64,000 nt of DNA from Bacteroidota bacterium. Lineage in GTDB: Bacteria; Bacteroidota; Bacteroidia; AKYH767-A; 2013-40CM-41-45. Positions 18,409 to 27,775 of this stretch are shown piece by piece. A program made the position numbers and the translations under genes. Under the pieces are notes generated by a model. It was not told the origin of the DNA and did not search any database. It saw only the letters and a list, made by a program, of their open reading frames with translations. The stretch lies in NCBI GenBank assembly GCA_016720655.1, contig JADKKE010000033.1, positions 124,001 to 188,000 on the forward strand, given 5' to 3'. Position 1 is the stretch's first letter; each line of letters opens with the position of its first letter.

Positions 18409-19788
18409 TTAATACCTCACTATTTTTAAGCTTGATGATCGATTAGACTCAGTATATCGTAAATGATAAAATCCGGGACTAATCGAGCCGGTATTTACTT
18501 TTGTTTCATTCGAATTCGATTTTGTTCTCAGAACTTCATTGCCCAATGCATCGAAGAGGAACACTTCACCGCTTTCATTTGTTCCAGTGAGTGTGAATTC
18601 ACTAGTGCACGGATTCGGAAATGAAGAGAGATTGAATTGTTGATTGTCCACGCTTGCAACACTTGCTGAAACAGTGTGATAATAGAAATGCGTACTGTCA
18701 TTGTTCACAAATGCACCGCCCCACCACGATTGAAGCAATGAGCTAACCATGTTGCTGTCATTATCGTAAGTAAAAAATTGTTGACTGGTATTATTCCATG
18801 CGCTACCAATCCATTCCTGAGAGATCTCCTGTTCAAGAAGGTTGTTTGATCCCCAATAATGAAGATATTGGTAATTGTCAATCCATGAACTACCGTTCCA
18901 TGACTGAAATGTCTGGATACTATTATTGTTGTTCACATCATAAGCGAACAGATATTGAAAATTGTGAACCCACGCTGAGCCATCCCAACTATTGTATTCC
19001 ATGATTGTCATTTGATTGTTGACATTGTATGTATAGATGGTTTGTCCCTGATCCGCCCATGCAGTACCATCCCACATTTGCTGAATAACCAAAGTCAGGT
19101 TATTGTTTGCATCAAATGTAGCTGCAGACAAAGTGTAATTATCCCAACTCAAACCATTCCAAATTTGAAGAAGAGTTTCTATTAGATTGTTATTTGCATC
19201 GTATGTAAACATGGTCTGAGAACTGTAAATAAACGAGCTTCCATTCCAATCAGAATAAACTTTGCGTATTAAATTATTGTTCCCGTCATAATTAAATGAA
19301 TCAGAAGTCATATTTTCCCAGGCTCCATTGTACCAATTTTGTTCCGCAGCAGTGAGCAGGTTATTATTCGCATCGTATGAGTAGAAGTCCTGATAATAAT
19401 TTACCCATGCGTTACCATCCCAGCTTTGACCCCAATAATTTGTTTCGTTATTATTCGCATCATACAAAGAAATACCCTTTTCATAAACGTTCCATTGAAC
19501 AGCGACAGAATCCCAAGCCCAATAATATACACTGTCGCGCAGACTTCCACTTGATTGCATTCTCGAGGGGCCATAAGCAGTTCGGTATTGTGTTAAGGGA
19601 TTTACTTTCTTCTTAAGTTCGGTAAAAAAATCAGAACATTTTCCGGAAAGGGAACTCATTTTATTTTCTGATTCAATCGACTTAGCTCTCAAATCCCGGG
19701 CTTGTTGATGAAATGGAAGCAGAACAAGGATGGAGATCAGCAGCTTAAAGTGAGATAATAAATTAATTTGTGTAGATTTTTTTTTCAT
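18409..19788 (-). CDS. Secreted Asn/Trp-rich tandem-repeat protein with T9SS type-A sorting domain
   Basis: A 459-residue protein with a basic, hydrophobic N-terminus (MKKKSTQINLLSHFKLLISILVLLPF) that serves as signal peptide. About nine repeats of ~28-30 residues follow, with the form 'YDANNNL...W(N/D)G(S/T)xW.....'; the Asn-Asn-Asn-Leu and Trp-[ND]-Gly-x-x-Trp elements recur in register. The pattern recalls RHS/YD repeats but lacks their G-x-x-x-R-Y-x-Y-D core, so it is a distinct short repeat. The C-terminus is a sorting domain ('LSSFPNPCTSEFTLTG', 'VFLFDALGNEVL', 'ISPGFYHLRYTESNR'). Function unknown; possibly adhesive. Confidence 0.82.
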   Translation of the reverse strand: MKKKSTQINLLSHFKLLISILVLLPFHQQARDLRAKSIESENKMSSLSGKCSDFFTELKKKVNPLTQYRTAYGPSRMQSSGSLRDSVYYWAWDSVAVQWNVYEKGISLYDANNNETNYWGQSWDGNAWVNYYQDFYSYDANNNLLTAAEQNWYNGAWENMTSDSFNYDGNNNLIRKVYSDWNGSSFIYSSQTMFTYDANNNLIETLLQIWNGLSWDNYTLSAATFDANNNLTLVIQQMWDGTAWADQGQTIYTYNVNNQMTIMEYNSWDGSAWVHNFQYLFAYDVNNNNSIQTFQSWNGSSWIDNYQYLHYWGSNNLLEQEISQEWIGSAWNNTSQQFFTYDNDSNMVSSLLQSWWGGAFVNNDSTHFYYHTVSASVASVDNQQFNLSSFPNPCTSEFTLTGTNESGEVFLFDALGNEVLRTKSNSNETKVNTGSISPGFYHLRYTESNRSSSLKIVRY

Positions 19789-20265
19789 GGATGTAGATTT
19801 TTAAAATTTTGGAAAACGAAAGCAGATTAAATTTTGTGAAAACTGAAATCGAAAAGCGGAATAATTATTTATGCAACTTGATTTGTGACGAAGGCAAATA
19901 TAGAAATAAATCCCACTTTCAGGGTATCCTACCTGTACACTGGAAAAACCCGGAAACATGAAGGGGTTAATTTCCTCTAAAAATTACGGGTTTTAAGATT
20001 TCAAACCCTTATTCGATTATTTCCAACCAGATTTAAACAGGCAGGGAGTGATAACAAGAGGCTTTAATTGCTTATTATTGAAAGCAAGAAAGCATACTTT
20101 GCTTGTTGTCCATTTCCGTTGTTTAGTCGCAACCTGGAAGTACGTTGATTCAAATTCAATCCCAATAAAAAAATATATATTTCGAAAAGCAAACAGATGT
20201 TCCGGAAAATGAAACGTACAATGGCCAAACACTCTTCTTTATTTTTTCAGAAAAAATTTGATCTT
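19789..20265. other. Divergent gene-free spacer
   Basis: About 475 AT-rich bases separate two divergently transcribed secreted-protein genes and must contain both promoters. No convincing gene is seen. A TATATTTCG near 20175 resembles a Bacteroidota -7 box for the rightward gene but is one base off. The 21-bp direct-repeat operator is absent. Confidence 0.4.
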
Positions 20266-21867
20266 ATGTATTTTTCGAAAATTGTACTGTTAATTTTTAT
20301 TGCCAGAAAACTGTTGATTCCGGAAATATTTGCTCAGTCTTATCCGGATTTTTCTTGTACAGTTTTTGACACAAGCACTTCTGGTTATTATTTTTTAGTA
20401 CCGATACGCGTTGGATCAGGCGGACCGGTACAGAATCCGACCCAGATGATTTTGGACAGAAACGGAAATGTTGTGTACACAAAAGAATTTGCCAGTGGAA
20501 ATACCGGCGATTTTAAACTTCAACCAAATGGATTGATTTCATATAGTTTTCAGAATAAGTTCTATTTGATGGACAGTACATTTACAATTGTCGATTCGGT
20601 TAGAATTAAAAACGGATTTATTCAGGATGGACACGATATGCAAATTTTACCGAACGGACATTTTCTTTTATTGGGTTGGGAGAACATCACAATGGACTTG
20701 AGTTCATATGCAATATTTAATAATAATGGTACAGTTGGAAGTGCAAATGCAACTGTACGGTGTGGAATAGTGCAGGAGCAAGACGCTAATAAAAATGTAG
20801 TTTTTGAATGGCACTCGAAGGATTATTTCAATTTCACTGAAGTAGATACAATGCGTCTGTTGAATCCAGCAAATGTGGATTGGACGCATTTTAATGCAGT
20901 GGAATTGGATGATGACGGAAATATCCTGGTTTCAGTAAGGCATTTTAATGAAATAACAAAAGTGAATAGAAGTACTGGTGCTGTGATGTGGCGCTTGGGT
21001 GGCAAAATGAATCAATTTACTTTTACAAATGATTCGACACAGTTTATTGGCCAGCATGATATCCGAAGAATTGCCAATGGGAATATAACTATTCTTGACA
21101 ATGGTCGTCCGGGTCCACCGGTACATCCTGTAAGGGCAAAAGAATATTCACTTGACGAAAATAATTTAATCGCAACATTGGTTTGGAGCCATACAACGGA
21201 TTCTTTGATTTCCAGTGAAGCCATTGGAAACGTGCAACGACTTTCAAATGGAAATACGCTTATTAATTATGGAATGGTTGATAACCTGCCTCAGGTTTTT
21301 AATGTTGTAAATTCTGCAGGAGGAAAAGTGTTCGAACTTGCCTTTACTGACAGCTTGCGGAGTTACAGGGTATTCAACTACGAGACCTTACCCTGGGCTT
21401 TAAATCGTCCTGAAATTTCATGCGTTGATAGTAATGGAATTTTTTTTCTGGATGCCGGAAGTGGACACAGCAGCTACTTGTGGTCGAACGGTGAAACAAC
21501 ACAATTGATTCAGGTCAATGATACGGGTCTGTATTCAGTATTTGTTCCCAGAGGGGAAGGTGGATTTATTTGTTCTGAAACATTTTCCGTAAACAATCTT
21601 TCAGACCCTTGCAATTTGATTTCGGTTTTAATAAAAGATAATTTGAACTTCGAAAACTCAATTTATCCGAATCCATTTACTTCTGAAATATATTTCAAAG
21701 GGAATAGTGAGCCGGAATACTTTGAATTATTAAATTCGATTGGTGTTGTTGTTTGGAGCGGGACTGAATTAAAAGACCAGGATTTTTCTTCACTTTTTCC
21801 GGGTATGTATTTTTTGAAAATTATATCCAACAAAAATAGTGTGATTGTGAAGATGCTTAAATTGTAG
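20266..21867 (+). CDS. Arylsulfotransferase-like (ASST family) secreted protein with T9SS sorting domain
   Basis: The protein has a hydrophobic signal ending 'IPEIFAQ'. A domain of about 380 residues then resembles the arylsulfotransferase (ASST/Arylsulfotran_2) beta-propeller: 'MILDRNGNVVYTKEF', 'GHDMQILPNGHFLLLGW', 'DWTHFNAVELDDDGNILVSVRHFNEITKVNRSTGAVMWRLGGK', 'GQHDIRRIANGNITILDNG'. The His residues in 'DGHDMQ', 'WTHFNA' and 'GQHDIR' match positions conserved across the family's active centre. The C-terminus is a sorting domain ('SIYPNPFTSEIYF', 'FPGMYFLKIISNK'). An in-frame ATG at 20197 would add 23 residues; 20266 places the signal peptide at the start. Sulfotransferase activity on phenolic substrates is possible but unproven. 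Confidence 0.82.
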   Translation: MYFSKIVLLIFIARKLLIPEIFAQSYPDFSCTVFDTSTSGYYFLVPIRVGSGGPVQNPTQMILDRNGNVVYTKEFASGNTGDFKLQPNGLISYSFQNKFYLMDSTFTIVDSVRIKNGFIQDGHDMQILPNGHFLLLGWENITMDLSSYAIFNNNGTVGSANATVRCGIVQEQDANKNVVFEWHSKDYFNFTEVDTMRLLNPANVDWTHFNAVELDDDGNILVSVRHFNEITKVNRSTGAVMWRLGGKMNQFTFTNDSTQFIGQHDIRRIANGNITILDNGRPGPPVHPVRAKEYSLDENNLIATLVWSHTTDSLISSEAIGNVQRLSNGNTLINYGMVDNLPQVFNVVNSAGGKVFELAFTDSLRSYRVFNYETLPWALNRPEISCVDSNGIFFLDAGSGHSSYLWSNGETTQLIQVNDTGLYSVFVPRGEGGFICSETFSVNNLSDPCNLISVLIKDNLNFENSIYPNPFTSEIYFKGNSEPEYFELLNSIGVVVWSGTELKDQDFSSLFPGMYFLKIISNKNSVIVKMLKL

Positions 21868-21907
21868 CACAGAATGACATTTTTTACAAATTGAATGTAA
21901 CCATGAA

Positions 21908-22675
21908 ATGAGAACGATAAAATTCATTTTACTTTTTTTGATTAATTCACAGAGCTCAATATGTCAAAATGTATTCGACGGCAATTCTACTTTTTCCAAA
22001 GACACTATTCAATGTAGAATCACTCTGGTAAATGATCATAGCTCAATTTGTTTTTCCGGTATAAGAAATCAAATTTCGTTGGTTAATATTTCAGAGAAAA
22101 ATGTAATTTGTAATTTCCGGTTGAGAGAAAATGTGAAGAACATCGACTCTGTTAAAAAGCCAGAAGAGTTTATGCAAAATTGGGGTGTGGGAATAGAATT
22201 TTCGGGGCAGTACAATTATCGTTTGTCACATTCTTCAATTGCTTTTGCCATCCGATTTCAGAAACACCGTTTGTATGCCGGACCTGAATATACATGGTTG
22301 ACCAAACCCTTATTCGGCGATCCTGTCGATGTATGGAATTTTGAATGTCGGGGAATAGGATTTGGATACGGGTATGAATTTTACACCTTAAACGCCCACT
22401 TCAACCTATTTTTAAAAATGAATATTTCTGTTTTCGATGTAATTATTACGCAATCAGGCCGTGGACCTTACACCAAATTATATTCGATAAGGGTTGTTGA
22501 AAACACGATAGCTGTCGGCACTCGATACCGTTTATCAAAGCTGTTTTCCCTTTTTGGAGGTTTAGGGTTTGGCTCGACAAATGGTTTCTTTCTTATGGTG
22601 GACGAATTTATACCTAATTCTTTTTTTGGAGTACAATATGAATTAAATACCAGGCCGATTTGGGTTAAGAAATGA
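21908..22675 (+). CDS. Exported protein, probable outer-membrane beta-barrel
   Basis: A 255-residue protein with a signal peptide (MRTIKFILLFLINSQSSICQ). From about residue 85 it shows alternating amphipathic strands ending in aromatic residues ('GVGIEFSGQYNYRLS', 'FAIRFQKHRLYAGPEYTWL', 'GIGFGYGYEFYTLNAHFNLFLKMNISVF', 'FGVQYELNTRPIWV'), typical of a small Bacteroidota outer-membrane barrel. No enzymatic motif. It follows the ASST-like gene by 40 bp and precedes another barrel gene on the same strand. Confidence 0.65.
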   Translation: MRTIKFILLFLINSQSSICQNVFDGNSTFSKDTIQCRITLVNDHSSICFSGIRNQISLVNISEKNVICNFRLRENVKNIDSVKKPEEFMQNWGVGIEFSGQYNYRLSHSSIAFAIRFQKHRLYAGPEYTWLTKPLFGDPVDVWNFECRGIGFGYGYEFYTLNAHFNLFLKMNISVFDVIITQSGRGPYTKLYSIRVVENTIAVGTRYRLSKLFSLFGGLGFGSTNGFFLMVDEFIPNSFFGVQYELNTRPIWVKK

Positions 22676-22727
22676 ATGGTCGACTGTGAAAATTGAAAAA
22701 TTATTATATTTGAGAGAATCTTTTATA

Positions 22728-23504
22728 ATGAAATATTTAGCGATAATTTACTTGGTTATATTTTCTCACGGCTCCACGGCTCAGGAAGCTACGCAACAGG
22801 ACTCTGAAAATAACTCACATCGATGGGAATTTGGAATTAATATTTGTCCGGATTATTGTAGCCGTACCTTGATTGCACAAGATGGAAATGAACAGGCGGC
22901 TTCCCTGAAAGGAAGTATGAATTCTCATTTAATTGCAAAAATTGGATACACAACGGGTTTATCCATTACCCGAATTGGATCGAGGAATATTGGGATTGAA
23001 GCGGGAATAGCGTACTCATCAAAAGGGTATGCTCACAAGATATCCGATCTCACTTTTGGCGATCCCATTGACCCTCGTTATGGATTTGTTTACACTACGA
23101 ATCCATCAATTGAACCATCTGAGCCTATAAAACTTGTTTACAATTACAATTACCTGGATATCACTTTTCGCATATTCAAGACATTTGGAAATCGAAAATT
23201 AAAATTTGTAACTGGCATTGGAATGGCGAGCAATATTTTTTTAAATGCTTCGGTTACCAGTGTTGGCAAATACTCGGATGGACAGGTAAAGCGGAAAACC
23301 AGACATGACAATGTAAATGATTACAATTCAGTTTGCTTTTCACCATTGTTTTCAATAGGCCTTGATTACCATTTCAACAAAAAAATTCATCTAAAAGCAG
23401 AGCCTACTTTCCGATATGGTATTTTGACAACTCATGACGGTTGGATAAAGGAATATTTGTGGAATGCAGGATTGAATTTTACTTTTTGTTATGCATTGAA
23501 TTGA
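22728..23504 (+). CDS. Outer-membrane beta-barrel protein (porin-like family)
   Basis: ATG 22728 opens a signal peptide (MKYLAIIYLVIFSHGSTAQ). An outer-membrane beta-barrel of the PRTase/porin-like family follows: 'HRWEFGINICPDYCSRTL', 'IAKIGYTTGLSITRIG', 'NIGIEAGIAYSSKGY', 'LDITFRIFKTFG', 'KLKFVTGIGMASNIFLN', 'FSIGLDYHF', 'IHLKAEPTFRYGIL', with a final aromatic-rich strand 'NAGLNFTFCYALN'. Two Cys in 'CPDYC' may form a disulfide. Function unknown. An in-frame ORF reaches back to 22686 but that extension lacks signal character. Confidence 0.78.
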   Translation: MKYLAIIYLVIFSHGSTAQEATQQDSENNSHRWEFGINICPDYCSRTLIAQDGNEQAASLKGSMNSHLIAKIGYTTGLSITRIGSRNIGIEAGIAYSSKGYAHKISDLTFGDPIDPRYGFVYTTNPSIEPSEPIKLVYNYNYLDITFRIFKTFGNRKLKFVTGIGMASNIFLNASVTSVGKYSDGQVKRKTRHDNVNDYNSVCFSPLFSIGLDYHFNKKIHLKAEPTFRYGILTTHDGWIKEYLWNAGLNFTFCYALN

Positions 23505-23594
23505 GATGAAGAGAAATAATAATTGTAGGATAAAATGATTGTCTGATTATTCAAGTATTATTTCCCAATTTGAAATTTCAAATTGCCTCCTCCG

Positions 23595-26111
23595 CTATTC
23601 CAGGCACAGAAACTTGAGACTGACCAATTCTCCCTCAGAGGATATAAATCGCGCAAACAGAACTCCATTTTTTATTTTCTCTTTTTCCATAGGATTCAAC
23701 TGGAGTTGAATTTTATTTGATCCATTTTGAAAAGAGCCTTCGCTCACTGTCTTCAACTTGTGTCCATTTACATCCCAAATCGAAATTGCTCCAGTTGCAT
23801 TTTTATTCAGAATTAATTCAATTGTAGCCTTGTCATGAAAGGGAAGCGGATAAATCTTCATTGACATTTTGTTCTGGTTATGCAAGTTATTTGTTGTCCC
23901 GGAAACCAGATTTAAATCATAGGTATACATTGATCGGCCATAGGTTGCGGCCAGCAATGTCATTGATGGATAATGAATGCGAAGATCCATTACCGGTACA
24001 ATTGGAAGCGCAGTTCCAAGAATTTGCCAATTTGTGCTTCCAATTGCAGTATGAAATACACCAACATCTGTTGCAAGAAATAGTTGGGAATTCACAGTAT
24101 CGATTACAATATCATTCACCGGAACATCCGGTAAATTTCCGCTAATGTCGTTCCAACTTTGTCCTGCATTGTTTGTGAAATAAACATGGGACATGTTATC
24201 GTGATACCGATAACCGGACAGCGTAACATATGCATTCATTGCGTTTGACGGATCAGCGGCTACCCTGCTTACCCAACGAAGAGGAAGCCCGTTGCTGACA
24301 TCGCTCCAGTTGCTGCCGTTGCTACCCGACATCCACACATGGCCATCATCGGTACCGACATAAATCATATTTGTATCTGCCGCTGAAACATCTATTGAGG
24401 TGATGGTTTCATAGACGATCGGATAAGCAATTGCAATGCCTGTATTGTTGGTGAGATCCGGACTGATTTGAGTCCAGTTTGCACCACGATCTGTTGATTT
24501 GTACAAAGTATTTGAGCCGAGGTAAAGTGAATTGGAATTCCGCGGATTGAAAATTACCGGAGTGTTCCAGTTAAACCTGCTGGCCGGATCGACTCCGGTC
24601 AAACCTGTATTCAAATTTCCATACTGACTTGCAGTGTAGACTTTGGTAGAATCATTTGGGTCGACCAACACGGCAAAACCATCTCCATACCAAATGTCAA
24701 TCCAGTCATTAAAACTCCCCGTACTTGTCGATAAGACTCCATTGTCCTGAGCTCCTCCAAATAATTTGAGTGGATTTTGTTCATCCATTTCGCAGGTATA
24801 GAACTGGGTAATCGGAAGTGTTTCATTGTGCGCCCAACTGTTGCCGCCATCATTTGAAAGAAAAAATCCACCATCGTTGCCGAGCAAAACCATACTGTTG
24901 TCTTGCGGGTGAATATATACTTCGTGTTGATCCACATGAACGTTATTCGAAATACGATTCCATGAAAGTCCACCGTCAATAGTTTTATACAAATCAAAAT
25001 CGATGAAATAAACAATATCCGGATTCGTCGGATCAATTTTTATTCTTCCATACCAATAACTGTAGGCGCCTGCTGACGGAGATAATAATGGAGCCCAGTG
25101 AGTTCCGAGATCAATGGACTTATATATTCCGACATTGATTCCTTCTTCGTCAGTAACTGTTGCAAAAAGAATATCCGGATTCGTTTGTGAAATATCAATT
25201 CCTATACGACCTGCATTTCCAGGAAGGTTTAAAGCGCCGGTGAGGTTGCTCCAGGTATTCCCTCCATCAAAGGACCGATAGATACCTGAAGCCGGACCAC
25301 CGTAATGCCTGCGATCAGGTCTCCTCACACGTGTCCACTGACAGGCAAACACCGTGTCAGGATGTAAAGGATGAATGACAACGTCAATTGCTCCTGTAGA
25401 ATCATTTTGAAAAAGGACTTGCTGCCAATTGTTCCCACCATCCGAAGTTTTATACAAACCGCGCTGCGGAGTATCGCCAAACAAATCTCCCATAGCAGCA
25501 ACGTATGCAATGTCTTTGTTCGAGGGATGAATTGCAATCCTCCCGGTATTCCGGGTTGAGTCAAGACCAACATGATTCCATGTAGTACCGCCATCTTCGG
25601 ATACGTACACGCCCATTCCATCATAGGTAAGCGATCCACCTCCGCCATTTGCTTCACCCGTACCGGCATACAATCTGTTTGCATCCGATGGTGCAATGGC
25701 AAGGTCTCCAATCGAAAGAGTAGATTGTTCATCGAAAACAGGAATCCAGATATTTCCGCCATCGGTAGATTTAAAGATTCCTCCTGAAGCAGCACAGAGA
25801 TACATTACCTGAAGCGAAGAAGGATGCATTTCTACATCTGTGATTCTTCCACCGATATTTTCCGGACCTGCATACTTCCAGTCATTGGAAATACCATTCA
25901 TTCGCAACAGACTTTTTTCCAGCCGTACTGAATTCACCGCATTTCGATAAGCTTTATAATCCATTTTTCCGGAAGGGAAAATTCGTTGATTGATAAACCA
26001 ATCATTCATTTCATGCTTTTCTGCTTTTTGTTCTGCCTTTCTTGTATGACAGGAATTGAATACAAATAACAACAAGAGTGAACTAAAAAGCAGTTGAAAA
26101 TGGTTCTTCAT
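23595..26111 (-). CDS. Large sortilin/BNR-type beta-propeller protein, putative lipoprotein with C-terminal sorting-like domain
   Basis: An 838-residue exported protein. The N-terminus ends in 'LLLFVFNSCHTRK', where Cys is a plausible lipidation site. About a dozen BNR/VPS10 (sortilin-like) repeats follow, each with an Asp-box-like 'S-x-D-G-G-x-x-W' ('STDGGNIWIPV', 'SEDGGTTWNHV', 'TSDGGNNWQQV', 'SFDGGNTWSNL', 'STDRGANWTQI'). The preceding segments carry a 'HP-x-x-x-D/N' motif. The last ~80 residues resemble a T9SS type-A domain ('MKIYPLPFHDKATIEL', 'ISIWDVNGHKLKTV'). The fold is one or two large propellers of the family annotated as glycosyl hydrolase or photosystem-stability-like; no catalytic residues can be assigned. 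Confidence 0.83.
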   Translation of the reverse strand: MKNHFQLLFSSLLLLFVFNSCHTRKAEQKAEKHEMNDWFINQRIFPSGKMDYKAYRNAVNSVRLEKSLLRMNGISNDWKYAGPENIGGRITDVEMHPSSLQVMYLCAASGGIFKSTDGGNIWIPVFDEQSTLSIGDLAIAPSDANRLYAGTGEANGGGGSLTYDGMGVYVSEDGGTTWNHVGLDSTRNTGRIAIHPSNKDIAYVAAMGDLFGDTPQRGLYKTSDGGNNWQQVLFQNDSTGAIDVVIHPLHPDTVFACQWTRVRRPDRRHYGGPASGIYRSFDGGNTWSNLTGALNLPGNAGRIGIDISQTNPDILFATVTDEEGINVGIYKSIDLGTHWAPLLSPSAGAYSYWYGRIKIDPTNPDIVYFIDFDLYKTIDGGLSWNRISNNVHVDQHEVYIHPQDNSMVLLGNDGGFFLSNDGGNSWAHNETLPITQFYTCEMDEQNPLKLFGGAQDNGVLSTSTGSFNDWIDIWYGDGFAVLVDPNDSTKVYTASQYGNLNTGLTGVDPASRFNWNTPVIFNPRNSNSLYLGSNTLYKSTDRGANWTQISPDLTNNTGIAIAYPIVYETITSIDVSAADTNMIYVGTDDGHVWMSGSNGSNWSDVSNGLPLRWVSRVAADPSNAMNAYVTLSGYRYHDNMSHVYFTNNAGQSWNDISGNLPDVPVNDIVIDTVNSQLFLATDVGVFHTAIGSTNWQILGTALPIVPVMDLRIHYPSMTLLAATYGRSMYTYDLNLVSGTTNNLHNQNKMSMKIYPLPFHDKATIELILNKNATGAISIWDVNGHKLKTVSEGSFQNGSNKIQLQLNPMEKEKIKNGVLFARFISSEGELVSLKFLCLE

Positions 26112-26299
26112 AAGACAGGAGATTCATTTTCAAACATAAGTAAATTCAGCGGAATAGAAATATTATTTACCCGCGAATTGGGGTTGTTCACCAATTTGTT
26201 CAAGCAAACAAAAGGGATTTGAACGCACAGTTCGAAAAAACTAATGTTTAAGGTCATCAGGAAAATACAGCGAATTCCCAATAAAAGCAGAATTGAATT

Positions 26300-26539
26300 T
26301 CACATTTCTAATTCAACTGGCGGAAACAAGACTTCTCCTGTAGACACATCCTCAACACGAATCGCGCACTGGGGACATTGCTCAGCTGTTTGCACCACGG
26401 AATTAACATCAACACCAGCAGTCGCGAATACTGTAGACTGCCCGTCTTCATTGAGTTTGAATACAGCCGGAAGAAACATTACGCACAATTGTGAACCGAC
26501 ACATCGGTTATGATTCACAGTAACTTTAAATGATTCCAT
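26300..26539 (-). CDS. Small 3Fe-4S-type ferredoxin, partner of the P450
   Basis: A 79-residue ferredoxin. Cys13 and Cys19 lie in 'RCVGSQLCV', and Cys55 and Cys58 in 'CPQCAI'. The position normally taken by the second Cys of a 4Fe-4S cluster (C-x2-C-x2-C) is Ser16, the arrangement of 3Fe-4S (or incomplete-ligand) ferredoxins that pass electrons to bacterial cytochromes P450. The gene begins 6 bp after the P450 stop codon on the same strand, so the two are co-transcribed and probably form one electron-transfer pair; a dedicated ferredoxin reductase is not visible. Confidence 0.88.
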   Translation of the reverse strand: MESFKVTVNHNRCVGSQLCVMFLPAVFKLNEDGQSTVFATAGVDVNSVVQTAEQCPQCAIRVEDVSTGEVLFPPVELEM

Positions 26540-26545
26540 TGGAAT

Positions 26546-27775
26546 TTACTTGATTGCATGAAATGTAACGGGGAGGTTTTTCAATGCACGATGCACTACA
26601 GAAGGATAATAATTGAGATAAGCGTCTTCATCAACTTTTGGACAAGTAATCCTTTTTATCAATCCCGCAAAAGCCTCTTCTGCTTCCATTCGGGCCAAAG
26701 ATGCACCCAGGCAAACATGTATACCATGAGCAAAAGCAACATGTAAGTTTGGATCCCGCGTTACATCCAGAGTGTCAGGATTTTCAAACTGGAGAGGATC
26801 CCGATTAGCACCGGAAAGGCTTACCAGCAAACGTTCACCTTGTTTTACAAGTTTGTCGCCAACCATCACGTCTTTTTTCGCCCAGCGAACAGTAGATTTA
26901 ACAGAGCCATCATAACGTAATAATTCTTCCACGGCTCGTTTCAAGAATACAGGATTGTCGCGCAATTTTTCCCATTGTTCCGGATGTTCCATTAAGGCCA
27001 ATGTTCCATTGGCAATCAGATTCATCGTTGTTTCATGTCCTCCAAAAATCAAAAGGACGCAGGTTGCCAGAACATCGTTGTATGTGATCTGTCCTGCTTC
27101 TTCAGCAGAAATAAGTAAACTAATCAGATCAATTCCCGGATGATCCCGACGTTGTTGAATCAAGGGAGTGATGTATTCAACCAGTGAATTAATTCCTTCA
27201 CAAGCGATTTCTCTTCTCCGGGGTTCATCCGCTTTGATAAAGAAGAAAACACCTATCGCTTCTGACCATTCTTTTATTTTATCACGATCAAGATCCGGAG
27301 CTCCAATCAATTCCAGAATAACAGACATTGGAATATCGTATGCAAAATCGCGAATGACTTCCATTTTCCCGGTATGCACAACTTTGTCCAAAGCTTTTTG
27401 TACAATTTTCCGAACCATCGGCCGGTATCGTTCAATCGCAACGGGAGTGAATAATTTGTTCAGCAACATCCGCAGAACAGTATGTTCCGGAGGATCTCTG
27501 AAAACCATCCAATATTTCAAAACATGAAAAATTGGTGCAATTGATTCTTGTTCTTCCTGACTAAGTTCTTTTTCCAGATATCCCATTCGATCGGATGAAA
27601 AATTTTCCGGGTCACGCAAGACATCTACGACTTCTTTATAGCCGGTAAGAACCCAACCCTTCCAGCGTTCATTCCAGTGTACCCTTTCATTTTCTCTAAG
27701 TGTCCGGTAATACGAATGTGGATCAGCCACGACCTCTGGCGCCATCAGGTCGTCCTTTAAAATTGCAGTATTCAT
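26546..27775 (-). CDS. Cytochrome P450 (class I, bacterial)
   Basis: About 409 residues from ATG 27775; a TTG 17 codons upstream is also in frame, but ATG is preferred. Diagnostic elements are the I-helix 'FGGHETT' (about 244-250, oxygen activation), the K-helix ExxR in 'EELLRYD' (about 284-287), and the heme-binding loop 'FAHGIHVCLGASLARME' with heme-ligand Cys near residue 355. The loop deviates slightly from FGxGxHxCxG (Ala-His for Gly-x). It would hydroxylate or otherwise oxidise a small organic substrate using electrons from the adjacent ferredoxin. The substrate is not predictable. The gene is divergent from the universal stress protein. Confidence 0.93.
   Translation of the reverse strand: MNTAILKDDLMAPEVVADPHSYYRTLRENERVHWNERWKGWVLTGYKEVVDVLRDPENFSSDRMGYLEKELSQEEQESIAPIFHVLKYWMVFRDPPEHTVLRMLLNKLFTPVAIERYRPMVRKIVQKALDKVVHTGKMEVIRDFAYDIPMSVILELIGAPDLDRDKIKEWSEAIGVFFFIKADEPRRREIACEGINSLVEYITPLIQQRRDHPGIDLISLLISAEEAGQITYNDVLATCVLLIFGGHETTMNLIANGTLALMEHPEQWEKLRDNPVFLKRAVEELLRYDGSVKSTVRWAKKDVMVGDKLVKQGERLLVSLSGANRDPLQFENPDTLDVTRDPNLHVAFAHGIHVCLGASLARMEAEEAFAGLIKRITCPKVDEDAYLNYYPSVVHRALKNLPVTFHAIK

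Noticed and set aside
18409..19788. RHS/YD-repeat toxin
   Set aside because: The repeats lack the RHS core and there is no toxin tip; the protein ends in a T9SS sorting domain.
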